Shown: positions 42,467 to 53,923 of the stretch, in pieces
Layout of the letters: each line of letters begins with the position of its first letter
How positions within the stretch are numbered: the stretch's first letter is position 1
Origin: Leguminivora glycinivorella
Taxonomy: Eukaryota; Arthropoda; Insecta; Lepidoptera; Tortricidae
Direction: 5' to 3'
Assembly: GCF_023078275.1 (NCBI RefSeq)
Contig: NC_062979.1
Coordinates: 10,298,502 to 10,362,501, forward strand
DNA length: 64,000 nucleotides
Notes under the pieces: generated by a model
What the model saw: the letters and a program-made list of their open reading frames with translations, nothing else
Told to the model about the DNA's origin: nothing
The model's database searches: none
Position numbers and translations under genes: made by a program

Positions 42467-43033
42467 TATACGTAAGTTGATGGTAACGATTTATTTAGCA
42501 ACTAAATTTAAAGTATGCTACCTTTAACAGACTCATTATCATTAAACATAAACATCGTAACATTATTTCTTGGCTTTGGCACTTCAATTCTGAAGGGATC
42601 AGTGATAACAATAGTAACAATACATATATATATTATTTTATACTTATAAAAAATATAAATAGGGACCTACTAAAAGAATCGAATAACAATTGGCAAAGGT
42701 AGGTATGCAAACTTACACAAGGATGCAAACTTTACTAGGAAAGTTAAATAAACCAATATTGGACTTATTCGTTATTGCGTTCGTGTCTTTAGACAGTGTT
42801 GAATGTAGAAGTACCAACCAACTCTTAATTGTTAAGGTTTTGGGTAAAATTTTAGGTAGTATTAAAATTTTAAAAAGTGTGAAAATCTCGAAAACCAGGC
42901 GACTTTTACTAAACCTTAAAGTCGATTTTCTGGACCAGTATAAGGTGCCCTCTTGGTGGTTAAAAGGTTGTCCATTGATTACCGGGCAGGCACCCTGTAT
43001 ATACAAGCCTAGCAAAAAGAGTAGAAAATAATA

Positions 43034-43293
43034 CAGTCTGGCGCAGTCGGTAGTGACCCTGCCTGCTGCGCCGCGGTCCCGGGTTCGAATCCCGGTCCCG
43101 GTAAGGGCATTTATTTGTGTGATGAGCACAAATATTTGTTCCTGAGTCATGGATGTTTCCTATGTATATAAGTATGTATATATTATATATATCGTTGTCT
43201 GAGTACCCACAACACAAGCCTTCTTGAGCTTACCGTGGGCCTCAGTCAATCTGTGTAAGAATGTCCTATAATATTTATTTATTTATTTATTTA
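43034..43293 (+). mobile_element. tRNA-derived SINE
   Basis: The head has pol III boxes GGCGCAGTCGGTAGTG (A) and GGGTTCGAATCCC (B). The body contains GGCATTTATTTGTGTGATGA and CCTGAGTCATGGATGTTTCC. The tail contains GAGTACCCACAACACAAGCC and CTCAGTCAATCTGTGTAAGA and ends in (ATTT)n. Head, body and simple-repeat tail are complete. The tail resembles that at 10.9 kb and is shared with 59.3 kb. Confidence 0.85.
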
Positions 43294-44937
43294 TAATAGG
43301 GGCGCCACTGTCTATGTAAACCGTTTTGCATGTGGCAATTATTTAGTCACTTTTGTATGAGTAAAGTAAGTGATTGTTGCTATGCCAAGCTGTACCTAGG
43401 TATGGACCATAAAGAAACCAGTAAAGTTTCTTACAACTTGCACACAACTTCTTTTCAACCATATGACTAAAATAAACAGCAAACATGCGCATTGTACGCG
43501 CATTTAATGAAGGCAAAGCCTGACTAGATGAATATGTCAAGTCAAGAGGGGCGCTGTTAATCTCATGTACATATGTGGTGGCAGATTAATATACTCGTAG
43601 TTACCATGAAAAAAAAAACGTTATTTTTAAATTCCGCAATATGATGACGCGTAGTCATATACATATTTCTGGTAAGGCAGGTACTTCTACTAATAATATC
43701 TGGACTTAATACAGAGATAATTTTTATTTTACACATAGAAAATAAAAAATAACTGTCCTGTCAGTATTTTGATGATTATACAGTAGAATGAAAGCGTTAC
43801 ACAATTGTTTAATAAGTACATGGAATAATTAGGTAAACTCTATCTAATAAATACCTATAAATTTAAATATCATAAGACTTTATTTGAATTCTTATCTATT
43901 ATTTCTGGTTTTAAACTAAAGTTAAAATTCATGACGGCTCGTGTATTTCAAATGATAAAGAAAATAAAAATTACATATAAAGCCCTTTACACACAACATA
44001 ATTATTATCAGTTTGCCTACCGTCAATGTCGCCGAGTGCTAATATTGGAGAGTCTAAATTGGAGACAACACCAACTTTGCCTATTGGCCACCTTTGGGCC
44101 ATATCATTTTAATATTGCATAAAATATTCCCTAACAGAATGTGGCTGTGCACAATACATGATAAACAAGCTCAAAAATTTGGAAAAAAGTTTGAAATGAT
44201 TGAACTCGAACTTGTACCAGTCAATAATATTGCCCTGCCCTGTTTTGGAAACATAACATAGTTGTTATTTTAATAAGGAAGACGTACATAAACCACTTAT
44301 CTATGTAAGCTCGACCAACGTTTTACTTTTTTATGTTTGAAAATATACACCGTGTTTAATACAGATCTATTTTAAAATGACGGCCATTCTGTTATATCTC
44401 TCACATTAAATCAAAATACAATATTTTTACAGTTCTTTTTCATCACTTGTTAATCACATTATATCGTAATTTTTTTTACAATACGTAATTTAATTGCATA
44501 ACATGCACACTCAGTTATTCTGATACAAGTTTTTAAATATGCATTCTAGTTATTGGTTCCATTTAACATTCACTATGAAAATATACACATTACTTCTATA
44601 CAATAATTTATATACATTAATATTTACATATTTGATAATTTCATAGAAAATATTTTCCTTTAAGTACTTTTAAACAGGTGATTGTTCTGAAAATACTTAT
44701 TGCCCTTTGTAGGTAACTGACATTAAAATACGTTAGCTTTGGATTAAGATTATGTCACCAAAATAATTATAATCAAAGCATTTCAAATTATTGTCGCCAC
44801 AAGAAAAGTTAATTTATTAAGTATCACTGTATGTTTTTCTATTTAATTTTATTGTATGGCAGTGTTTGGGACCTGTTTTATAGACTGAAATGTAATTAAT
44901 TTTCATATTTAATTTCGTCATACAGCGATAATATACT
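43294..44937. other. Intergenic, nothing recognised
   Basis: AT-rich spacer with no gene, TIR pair or known repeat that I could identify. Confidence 0.35.
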
Positions 44938-45366
44938 TTTTCCCCTCACTAGCTCAGAAACACGTGTTTTGTACTTTAATACCAGCGGGTAAAAACGCAT
45001 TTTATTCACTAGTGGGTAAAGTAATTTCACCTTGAATAAAGTCAAATTAACTGCTTTAAAATTGATAAAAGTAGGTGAATCTAGTAATGAAGATGATTTA
45101 CCTCCTGTGGAACTACTGGAAGCAGTGATAAACGCATTTTTGCGTTGTAGTTTCCTCGCTATAGTGAGGGGAAAAGTTTTGTGTTACACTCGGGTGCAAA
45201 TGTATTTTACTTCTCGTGTGTTAAAAAACTCGCAAGTTCAGGATTCTATTCTAGAACCACTCGCTTCGCTCGTGGTTCAACTATAGAACCCTTACACTTG
45301 CTCGTTTTTCAATTCCACACTCGGCGTTAAAATACAACTTTGCCCCCTTGTATAACAAATAACTAT
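44938..45366 (+). repeat. 'TTTTCCCCTCACT' repeat, copy 1
   Basis: A copy of about 429 bp, from TTTTCCCCTCACTAGCTC through CACTCGCTTCGCTCGTGGTT to GCCCCCTTGTATAACAAATA. An almost full second copy lies at 58601-59029 and an inverted 3' half at 59110-59249. No sustained ORF is shared between copies. Confidence 0.75.
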
Positions 45367-46333
45367 TAGGCCATCTAGTGAGTTATTAGGGTCAACAAAT
45401 ATTTGATGAATTACAAACAACACGAGACAAACATAATTAAGGATTGAAACATTTGTTTCACCCCCTGTAGAAGTGATAAAAAAATAAATGATTAGGTTAC
45501 AGGTGGTGATGACTATATGAAACATCTTAAACAGGTATTTAACGCTAAACACTATTAAAAATGGCCGGAACAATTTAAATAAGAGGGGAAGAAACGAGTT
45601 TTTTTTAGATATGATAGACGCGAGAGCCAACTGTAGACAAAATGTGGCACTTACAATACATATAACCTAATGAAATATTGTACAATAGTTAAAGAGAATT
45701 TTAGAAAAGAATTGAGATTGAGAGTTGAATTAAGCGTGAACTTGTAGTCATGAAACTCACGAAATTTGTAAGTCCTCTTATGGAGAAAAATCTCAAACAG
45801 TTTGTGATCAGATCACTTACACGAGGACTTTATAGGCAATCTACATTTGAATACAGAAGCTTTTAAAGTATGTAGTTAATGTATATAACCAGAGATTTAC
45901 AGGGTGCCACTATTCAAGCGCATCTTATAATTTTCCCGTAATATAACATAGTTCTTTAATTTCAGAGGAATTAAATCGACACCTAAAAATAATAAGGTTC
46001 TACATATCTGAATTTACAGCCTAGATTAATAGCTTCATTTTTATTTGTCTAAATGGTGGCACGCTGTAAGTTCCATGAAGGACTTTACTTAATTTAAGTT
46101 GGTCAACATTTTTACCGAGGGGCTCTATATCTAAAGTGTGCCCAACATTAAAACTTTAGGTATTGACAGACTAGGTTATTATTGAAGTCTACATTATAAG
46201 ATAAGCTTCGAATCTGGAAGCATGGTTTACCTAAATTGCAAATCTTGTGGATAGGTATATATTTCAATATCATTCATTATTAATATGTACTTATATTGTC
46301 ATATTGACCATATGATATACATATTAATAGCAA
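45367..46333. other. Intergenic, nothing recognised
   Basis: AT-rich spacer. I see no gene or repeat that I can name. Confidence 0.35.
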
Positions 46334-46477
46334 GCGCGGATCCAGCTTCGTGCCCATAGGGGGGGTCACGTGGTAAAGGCCCGGGGCCCCAGGGGGAGTC
46401 ACGTGGTCTATTTATATGGCCAACTTAGGCTCCAGGGGGGGTCATGACCCCCATGACCCCCCCCCCTGGATCCGCGC
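46334..46477. mobile_element. GC-rich MITE with GCGCGGATCCAG ends
   Basis: GCGCGGATCCAGCTTCGTGC at the left and TGGATCCGCGC at the right are inverted. The interior has runs of G and C (AGGGGGGGTCAC-like words, CATGACCCCCATGACCCCCC). It stands out strongly from its AT-rich surroundings. No ORF. Confidence 0.6.
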
Positions 46478-47190
46478 AGGATTAATAGTGTGTTAAGATA
46501 TTGACCATTTCATATAAAAACACATGCTTTGTAAATGGCAACCAGACCCATCAGACCATTGTAATTTTGTAAGGGACTTTGATTTTGCCAGTTCTGCAAA
46601 AAGACGGCAAGGATGAAAGCCAAGTTGCTAAAGATTCGTTAAATAGCTCGTAATAATAGATTTCTACAGAAGAACATGTTAGTAGTAAGAATTAGTAATC
46701 TTATATCTGTACCATGCAAGAAAAACAATGGCCAGCTTTCTAAGGCAATTCACAAGTGGCATCAATCACTGGTCCTTCAATTTCACGATGGTTAGTTTCA
46801 AGTTTCAACATTGAAAATAAAACCATCGTGAAATTCAAGCACTAGCCTCAATTCTTAAACATCACATATAGATCTAACTAGGTACTTAATTAAAACATTT
46901 AGGGACAAGGTTTATTGAGGCTTTCCGCACGCCGTAATACACATATTAAATGACTGAATACTTCAGATCACAGTCAGAACACTAATTTAGACAATAAGCG
47001 GATCAAAGTTACAGCAACGCATCAGGGTTAAGCTTCAGTAATCCTTAAAAGTTGCGTCGCCCGTAGTGATCGAAGGATTATATTCAAAGAAGCCCTAAGC
47101 CCCGAGTAGAAATGGGGCACTCAAAGGCCTTTGTCACGGGGCGGCGCGGCGGCGCGTGGCGTTGGAGGCGCCCGCGCCGTCAGCAGGATG
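46478..47190. other. Downstream region of the KChIP-like gene
   Basis: Probably part of the 3' UTR of the - strand calcium-sensor gene. A small inverted pair (TCAATTTCACGATGGTTAG and AAAACCATCGTGAAATTCA) lies at 46779-46840. Confidence 0.4.
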
Positions 47191-48566
47191 TCAGAAGGTG
47201 CTGTCGAACACGCCCATGGAGCGAGAGATGTCCTCGTCTCGCACGCAGCAGTCCAGGAATTCGTCCAATGTCACAACGCCGTCACGGTTTAGATCCATTT
47301 TCTGAAAATGTTTACGATGTGGTTAAAGATCCTTTACTAGAAAATGGGCTGGGCTGGGTAGCCGGAGAAGAAACTGACCTTATTTATTTTGCTAATTATG
47401 AGTAGTTAGGCCACCATGGGTTTACCTGATCACTGTTTTAACTTTATGATATTGAAGGCGGCAATCCTACAAGCTTACTTTACTAAGTATATGGCTTTCC
47501 ATCAACTCATCAAAGAAAAGGGGGTTTCATCTTTTTACCAAAATTGAGCTTGATCCATTGACCCCTTTTGTAATGGAAAGCCACTAATGGTAAAGGCATT
47601 GATGTTTGACGGCATACTACTTATAGTTAAAACGTACCTGAAACAGTCTCTCCACCTTCTGCTGTACCACGTCATCGTCGACCGATGGTTCCACTCGACC
47701 CATCAGGTCATAAATGGCTGTTACTATATCAGTCATCTCCTCTTTTGTGATGCAGCCGTCACCGTTAATGTCGTATAGGGAGAACGTCCAACGTAACTTC
47801 TCTTCTAAACTACCTCTCGACAGCACCGAGAGGCCCGTAACGAACTCCTGTAATTCAGAAAAACATAAATAAGACATTTACAGTCAGGAAAAAACTATAG
47901 TCGGCAGACAAAGGTGCCAGAATTTTTACAAAAGCGCGTCTCATTGCGAAACTACTACTCATAGTAATATGTTTCATATGTTTGAAATACCTACACAGGT
48001 TTTATCGGATAAGAAGTATTTAAGAATACGATGTTTATAAAAATAAAATATTAATTTTAATTCGGTTATGTTATCTTCAAAATAACGGATTAAAAAAAAA
48101 CACGATGTATAGATTTATGCACAGCGACTGGCATCTTGCCTCAATAAACTTTGAGTATGACGTGCATTGAATATGAGGAAACATAATAAAAATTACCTAC
48201 TATACCTACATGTTTAGTTCAAGTATGTACAGTCGACTATAAAAAGATGTATCCATTTTATCACTTTATTACAATGCAATAAGGTGAAAAGTGGATACAT
48301 CTCTTTGTAGTCGACTGTGCCAACTAAAATAATAACTACTTATATTTATTTACCTAAATCTAAACTAGGTTAAGTGGGCAAATATGGAACTATCGTCAAT
48401 TCATAGTAAAGTGATATTCTTTCCATAGATAGTGGCGCCAATATAACCGCATTAGCTAAGTTTGCAGAACTATGTTTTTTGAACGAACTTACCTCAAAAC
48501 TTAACAAGCCACTTCTGTCTTGGTCCAACGTGTTGAAAACGTAGTGAGCGTACTGTGCAGTGTTCG
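47191..48566 (-). CDS. KCNIP: Kv channel-interacting protein-like EF-hand calcium sensor, C-terminal exons
   Basis: Three - strand exons: 48493-48566, 47638-47847 and 47191-47301 (TGA 47191-47193). They join in phase, with the first starting mid-codon. Together they encode about 130 residues with three EF-hands: DQDRSGLLSFEE, DINGDGCITKEE and DLNRDGVVTLDE. YAHYVFNTLDQDRSGLLSFE, EFVTGLSVLSRG, EEKLRWTFSLYDINGDG and KMDLNRDGVVTLDEFLDCC follow KChIP/calsenilin closely. Such proteins bind the N-terminus of A-type Kv4 channels under the plasma membrane and tune gating with calcium. The N-terminal exons (EF-1 and leader) were not found. They may lie in the large upstream spacer, beyond the SUMO gene, or outside the window. 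Among neuronal calcium sensors the KChIP branch fits best. Confidence 0.85.
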
Positions 48567-48879
48567 CTGAAAATAAGCGAAAAAATACTATAAATCTATA
48601 GAATTAACAATAAAATAATAATAAAATGGGCTTATAATTGTTTGGTGATTTTAACTCATATTAGACCACTCGGGTCAGTTGGCCGTTCATTTCACAATCG
48701 ACTACTGAGAGATGTTTATCTGTCTGTCAGTGTGCTTGGTAGTTGGTACCTACAGTTGGCTCTATATTTCTGTCAAACCCAATTGGCAATTACCTACACC
48801 TATCTATTTGTTAAGTAGGTATATACTTATTTAGCAGCTACCTGCCCAAGTAGGTAGGTACCTACTGTAGATGTAGTCC

Positions 48880-49142
48880 ATACTAATTATTATATTATAT
48901 TAATATTATAAATGGGAAAGTGTGTGTGTCTGTTTGTTTGTGCGTCTTTCACGGCAAAATGGAGCGACGAATTGACGTGATATTTTAAGTGGAGATAGTT
49001 GAAAGGATGGAGAGTGACATAGGTTACTTTTTGTCTCTTTCTAACTAACCTCACACTTCCCCGAAATGGGGGGGTGGATTTTTGTATGGAGCATACCACA
49101 ATTTTCGAATTTAACGCGAGCGTAGCCGCGGGCAAAAGCTAG
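48880..49142 (+). mobile_element. Helitron-like non-autonomous element, copy 1
   Basis: ATATTATAAATGGGAAAGTG, CGTCTTTCACGGCAAAATGG, GATAGTTGAAAGGATGGAGA, then the 3' end GCCGCGGGCAAAAGCTAG with a short GC-rich hairpin just before the CTAG end. No inverted terminal repeats or target duplication, as expected for Helitrons. Copy 2 is at 58283-58459; this copy has about 70 bp extra before the hairpin. Confidence 0.7.
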
Positions 49143-49466
49143 TAGTTTATAAAATATAGGTTTCCAGCATAATGGAGCCAATAAAAAAATACTACTTACT
49201 TCTGAACTGAGCATGATACACCTAAGTACATTTTCTTTAGACTGCAGCGCTTGTAACAATGGAGGTTCCATTAGGCATTAGAAAATTAAGGGGACCACCG
49301 GGACCACTTCTTGATTTAAAAATAATTGCCTGTTTACCTGGGTCACGGGCCCCTAGCTGGAAATCCTTGAAGCTGTGTTGGTATAATTTATAGTCTGTCA
49401 AGCTGTTCGTCACGAGATTTTTTAGCGCTATTTTCGAAAAATGTAGTCGAGATGAGTTATGGTACC

Positions 49467-49562
49467 ATGCGACCACGGGCAACTTGTCGACGTGTGCGCA
49501 CTGCTGCGCACTTTTACTAGCCACTAGACAGGTGGGAGCGACAAAGTTGCCCGTGGGCGCAT
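49467..49562. mobile_element. Small MITE with GCGACCACGGGCAACTT ends
   Basis: TGCGACCACGGGCAACTTGT at the left and CGACAAAGTTGCCCGTGGGC at the right are inverted. The - strand open reading frame that covers it (49237-49524) is therefore not a gene. Confidence 0.6.
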
Positions 49563-49570
49563 ACCCTTTA

Positions 49571-49699
49571 GTGCGTTTTCACATTATCCGATCCGATATC
49601 GGATGTAATAGGAAGGATTTCAAAAGCAGAAATCAAAGATGACGGCTTAAATGTATGGAATATCGGTCCTACATCCGATCGGATAATGTGAAAACGCAC
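49571..49699. mobile_element. TWA-flanked MITE, copy 2
   Basis: Same family as 34702-34834. TTA flanks both sides (49568-49570 and 49700-49702). Both ends read GTGCGTTTTCACATTATCCG in inverse orientation. The copy is 129 bp. Confidence 0.85.
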
Positions 49700-49766
49700 T
49701 TAGCGTCCCATACATAATTTGAATTTCGCGCCTTTTTCAAGTGTCAAACATGATTTGTATGTTTTA

Positions 49767-49996
49767 AGCTAGGAACATACTACGCGGACGTCCGTCGTAA
49801 ATCGACCGCGGACGGGAATCTGGACAATGAAATTACACATAACCGTGCAAACTATCGGTCGACGGACGTGGACGTGGCCTTGAGCGCATGGACGTCCGAT
49901 CGAAATCTGGCTCGCTGGATGTTTTGTTCCGTGCACACTGATCGGTCGCGGTCGCGGTCGATTTACGACGGACGTCCGCGTAGTATGTTCCTAGCT
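49767..49996. mobile_element. Intact TTA-flanked 'AGCTAGGAACATACTACGCG' element
   Basis: The copy is 230 bp with both ends present: AGCTAGGAACATACTACGCG at the left, CGCGTAGTATGTTCCTAGCT at the right, a perfect 20-bp inverted repeat continuing into GACGTCCGTCGT. TTA stands on both sides (49764-49766 and 49997-49999). The 3-bp TTA target points to the PIF/Harbinger group. It is the reference copy for the fragments at 31.9-32.6, 50.5 and 55.9 kb. Confidence 0.85.
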
Positions 49997-50471
49997 TTAT
50001 GATTATGACGCACTAGATGAATCATCATAACAAGTACCAACTTGCGCCATAAAGGCGTGTGTTTTTGAAAGCAATGAATTGCATCATCATCATACACTAG
50101 ATCTACTAAGCTGTTTTGTATTCCTTTTAGTCGTAAAAGATATGTTCAAAATAAATTCCGAATAAGAGCGTGCAATATTTATAACAATAAATATTCAATC
50201 TGTGGTTAAAGAATTTTATTAATCTCAAAAGAAATTTACATTTCACTTAATGAGATACATGCATGTCAAATTAATATATTTATAAATTGCTAGTTTGCAC
50301 CCGTGAGCGACAATTCTATTTACAAATTTACATTAATATTGTATGTTAATAAACTTAGTATATATTCCTAAGTATAACGATAGAGCAAAATTGTATGTAC
50401 TAACTTTCAGTTGTATCAATTGCAAAATAATAAAATAAATCACATAGTAGGTAGAAATAAGTTAACATAAA

Positions 50472-50521
50472 ATACGCGGACGTCCGTCGTCGATCGACCG
50501 CGGACGGGGATCTGGACAATG
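50472..50521 (+). mobile_element. Fragment of the TTA-flanked family
   Basis: ACGCGGACGTCCGTCGTCGA through ACCGCGGACGGGGATCTGGA and CAATGTC. It corresponds to the left ~55 bp of the 49767 copy without its first bases. Confidence 0.75.
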
Positions 50522-50654
50522 TCAGCAGCAAAATAGTAGGGGAGCCCAAGAGGGGTTTTTTTGCAGTTACTCGAGCGCGTCAGATTAAGATATGAGGTTG
50601 AGGGGTACCTTGCAATGCACACTGTAGATGTACCTTCACTACATGTGAGCCTTA

Positions 50655-50776
50655 GTGCGTTTTCACATTATCCGATCCGATATCGGATGTAAGACCGATT
50701 TTAGCCGCAATCTTTGATTTTTGCCTTTGAAATCCTTCCTACATCCGATATCGGATCGGATAATGTGAAAACACAC
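50655..50776. mobile_element. TWA-flanked MITE, copy 3
   Basis: Same family as 34702 and 49571. GTGCGTTTTCACATTATCCG at the left and its inverse, with one change (ACACAC), at the right. Left flank TTA, right flank TTC, so the duplication is slightly decayed. 122 bp. Confidence 0.8.
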
Positions 50777-51027
50777 TTCCGTGTACCATTTTTATCTGTC
50801 CAGTGGTCCACTATTTATATCTTTAACCCCCAAGCCGCCTTCCGCACCAGTGAAACGGAAAATAAAACATTTCTATGGTTTTACACCGTCCCTGGTGTGA
50901 AGTCATATTTGTTTACAAACGGGTACAATTCTTATCCCCTTACCCTTTACTGCATCCGAAGCCATTTATGGCCGATATGATATTGAACTCTATTGAGAAC
51001 TATTAAAGTTTAACAAATATTTTTTTC

Positions 51028-51418
51028 AGTACAGATGGTGTTTTTTTACGCACAGTGCGAGAAGTGGTTCATTATATGCCAGGTCGAAACTTCGGAGGCT
51101 CATCTGTACTGAAAACCGTCGTACGATACAAGTGCGAAAAGGAAATTCGTAACTCGTGTCGATTTAAAACACTCCCTTCGATCATGTTTTAATTTATCGC
51201 CACTCGTTTCGAACTTCCTTTTTTACGCATTTGTACCGTAATGTACTACGTTCACGTTGTGTATTACACGATGATCGTGTAACACAAAACGGTCTAAAAA
51301 CAAATAGGTACTTTTTGAGTCTCCCCCTCTCCTGAATGTTTGACCCAATAAAAAATATTGGATGGTGGAGACAACATACTGGGTGGCAGTATGTCGAATC
51401 CCACACTGGCGGTGACAA
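51028..51418 (-). repeat. 'ACGATACAAGTGCG' repeat family, copy 5 (long form)
   Basis: This is the inverse of the long copy at 15560-15990 over its full length. CAGATGGTGTTTTTTTACGC starts it, CTCCCTTCGATCATGTTTTA lies in the middle, CCCAATAAAAAATATTGGAT and CCCACACTGGCGG end it. The short reading frame 51194-51418 (-) lies within this repeat and is not a gene. Confidence 0.8.
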
Positions 51419-52286
51419 TCATACCTAGATATTTTTCTGGCACGAACTCACACTAGTAGTAGTGACTTCCTTCCGACATTTAATTCATCGATAACTTACA
51501 TTATAATATGTCATTAATGCCGTGGCACTGAATCTTGTAGATTCATGTGATCTACCTACCCCGTTTAGGGAAAATATATAGGCTTGAATTCATGTGTATA
51601 TATCGTTTTATACAAATTTCACATGTTTGAAAATGAATGGACAATAATAATAAAACGAACCATGTTTTCAGTTTACATAATTTCTTACATGATTATTCAT
51701 GATTTCAGAGATTATTATTAGGGGTAATTAATAACCATATGTAAGACTTATGTATTTATCATAAAAGGATTGTCAATGTTTTTATTTTGTCAAGCACTAA
51801 CTTGACGTTCCTGTCAGAAAAATATCTAGGTATAGTGACAATATAGACAGCATTTTATGTCATTGGTTAATGCTACTGTTGGTACTGAATAAAACACTAG
51901 AACAAATCTTACATTTACTTTATTTCAAATAGGTTATAGACCTGATACTTGTTACGGACACTAATCCAATAAATTACACATTCAGAACTTCTTGACGTTT
52001 TAGTGCCTTGCAATCAAAAAAATATTGACCTATTATGTAGAAAACTAAAACTTATCACATGGAATATTGAAGTTATCTACCATTGGTTTACCTTATCCAT
52101 CTTAATTAAAGCGATAACTTCGCAGACAATCCCGCACATAAAGTTCAGTAAAAGAATTGTGTAATACGAAACTTTCGTCATACAGATACAAATGATGTTA
52201 TTTAAAAATTAACTTAATGTTAGGTTTGAGAAGGTTACACCGTGGCCGTTCTTCCTTACAGAGATGGAAAGTCCTTATGAAGCTAA
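51419..52286. other. SUMO downstream region
   Basis: AT-rich sequence that should include the SUMO 3' UTR (- strand). TTTATT words around 51915 would be - strand AATAAA. No repeat that I can name. Confidence 0.4.
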
Positions 52287-53923
52287 TTACACTAGGCTCC
52301 CGCCAGTCTGCTGCTGATAAACCTCTATTGTGTCACCCTCTTCCATCTCCAGTGACGTTGGTGTGTCATTCTCGTTGATTGGCTGCCCGTCAAATCTGAA
52401 CCGCACCACTTGCATTGATAATCCCTGGAAAAGACGAAAATTACTGTTTTAGATATTCATATTACATAGGGTGATGCAGATGCCGAGCCAGAATAAGCGG
52501 CAATTCTACTGCGTAATTCATATAATCTAATGGAAAGTAAAGGTTTTCATGTGTCAAATCACTCAAAACGTATTTGCCGCTTCAGGGTTAATCATTGAGC
52601 CCAGCTTGAGAATGTTAACCTTTCGTATGCGTCTGTCAAAAAATTGTCATTAATATATTAGTCATAATAACTACATGTTAAAGTTGAAACAATATGGAGC
52701 AGATCTGCTCCTAAGCATACGAGAGGTTAAGAGACTGAATATTATTTTAATGTTGGAGTTTCTCAGGGAAAAGGTCGAAAAAGAATCCACAAATTCAATT
52801 AACTGCAAACTCTTGTAGTAGTCATTTACATTAAAAATGGCACAAAGTTTAATTGCAACAACCAGATCTTTATTGCGGGAGTCTACTACAGTCACCGGAA
52901 ATAACATTGTACAGAACGAAGGCTGCATAAATACTCTCATGGCTCTAAGATTGTCAGATATTTTTGCAGCATTCTTTGTGTGATGTTACTGACAGTGACT
53001 GTACACATTTACAGTTTTATGCAAGTATTGCATAAAAAATCTAATCATACATGATCAATGAAATTTTAAACTCATGCAGAGAACAGAACTATTTTAATTT
53101 GTTTGAAAATTAACAAAACAAAGCGGACCTTGAGCCTTTGGCGGTTAAGAAAAACAAGACCATAATTTTTCAACTGAAAAATACCTACATAAATTAGATA
53201 TGAAATGTGTCATAGAAAGAGTTCATTTCAAATAGAATCTTAAGATTTGTAAGTCACAACCATGTCTCGCATAAGCACAGCACATTGTTTACTACAGCTT
53301 CGCCACAGTTATTGTTATAATTAAATGGAAGTTAGATATTCTTTCAAACCAAGAATGAGGTGCAGGTCTAAATACTTTTTGTTGATTACAACATATCATA
53401 ATGAATATGCGGATTATAATATGAAACTACTTGAGTCAAGTTTAATATTGAAAACAAAGAATATTATCCTGATTTCTTAAGGTAAAAGTAAGGTTAAAGT
53501 TCACTGTAAGCTGGTCGGACCCTAAACTTTCTTTCTAGGAATCATGACATTATTGTGTTGTGTGGATGTATTTTTAACTTTGACGCACGATATGAGTTTT
53601 ATAAATTATACTAATTATTGTACTTACTGCTCTATCACAGTAGGCATTCATCAACTTCCTCAGGGGAGTGTGTTTTTTGATTTTGAACTGGACAATTGCA
53701 TTATCCTGACCTAGCACTTTCAAGTTGATGTGTTCGCTTTCTCCCTGAAATTGATAAAACGAGATACATTAAATGGTTGAAATAGTTTCTCTAGAAAACA
53801 AGTCATGGGAAATTTTGAGATAACCACATTTTACAAAGAACGCCATGTCGGTGAAATTAAGTTATAGCAAATGAATAATATCTGATAATACATCTGGTTG
53901 CTTACCTTTTTTTCATCAGCCAT
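52287..53923 (-). CDS. SUMO: Small ubiquitin-related modifier (SUMO/Smt3)
   Basis: Three - strand exons: 53906-53923, 53628-53744 and 52287-52424, with ATG at 53921-53923 and TAA at 52287-52289. They join in phase to 90 aa: MADEKK, then GESEHINLKVLGQDNAIVQF and KIKKHTPLRKLMNAYCDRA, then GLSMQVVRFRFDGQPINEND and TPTSLEMEEGDTIEVYQQQT, then GG-SLV. This is the single SUMO2/3-like protein of insects. The last three residues must be removed by a SENP/Ulp protease to expose the GG used for conjugation through the SAE1/UBA2 E1 and the UBC9 E2. The SIM-binding groove strand (VVRFRF) is present. Exon 1 encodes only six residues. The identification is secure. Confidence 0.98.

Noticed and set aside
43036..43105. 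tRNA gene candidate with A and B boxes
   Set aside because: It is the head of a SINE: body and (ATTT)n tail follow directly, and a related head lies at 59371-59488. The acceptor stem is not clear.
42690..43150. Open reading frames of 113 and 145 codons on both strands
   Set aside because: They overlap a SINE head and have no family signature or splice context.
49237..49524. Open reading frame of 95 codons (-), ending near a GT donor, as a 5' exon of the KChIP-like gene
   Set aside because: Part of it is the arm of a MITE (49467-49562), and the peptide has no likeness to the N-terminal half of KChIP proteins.
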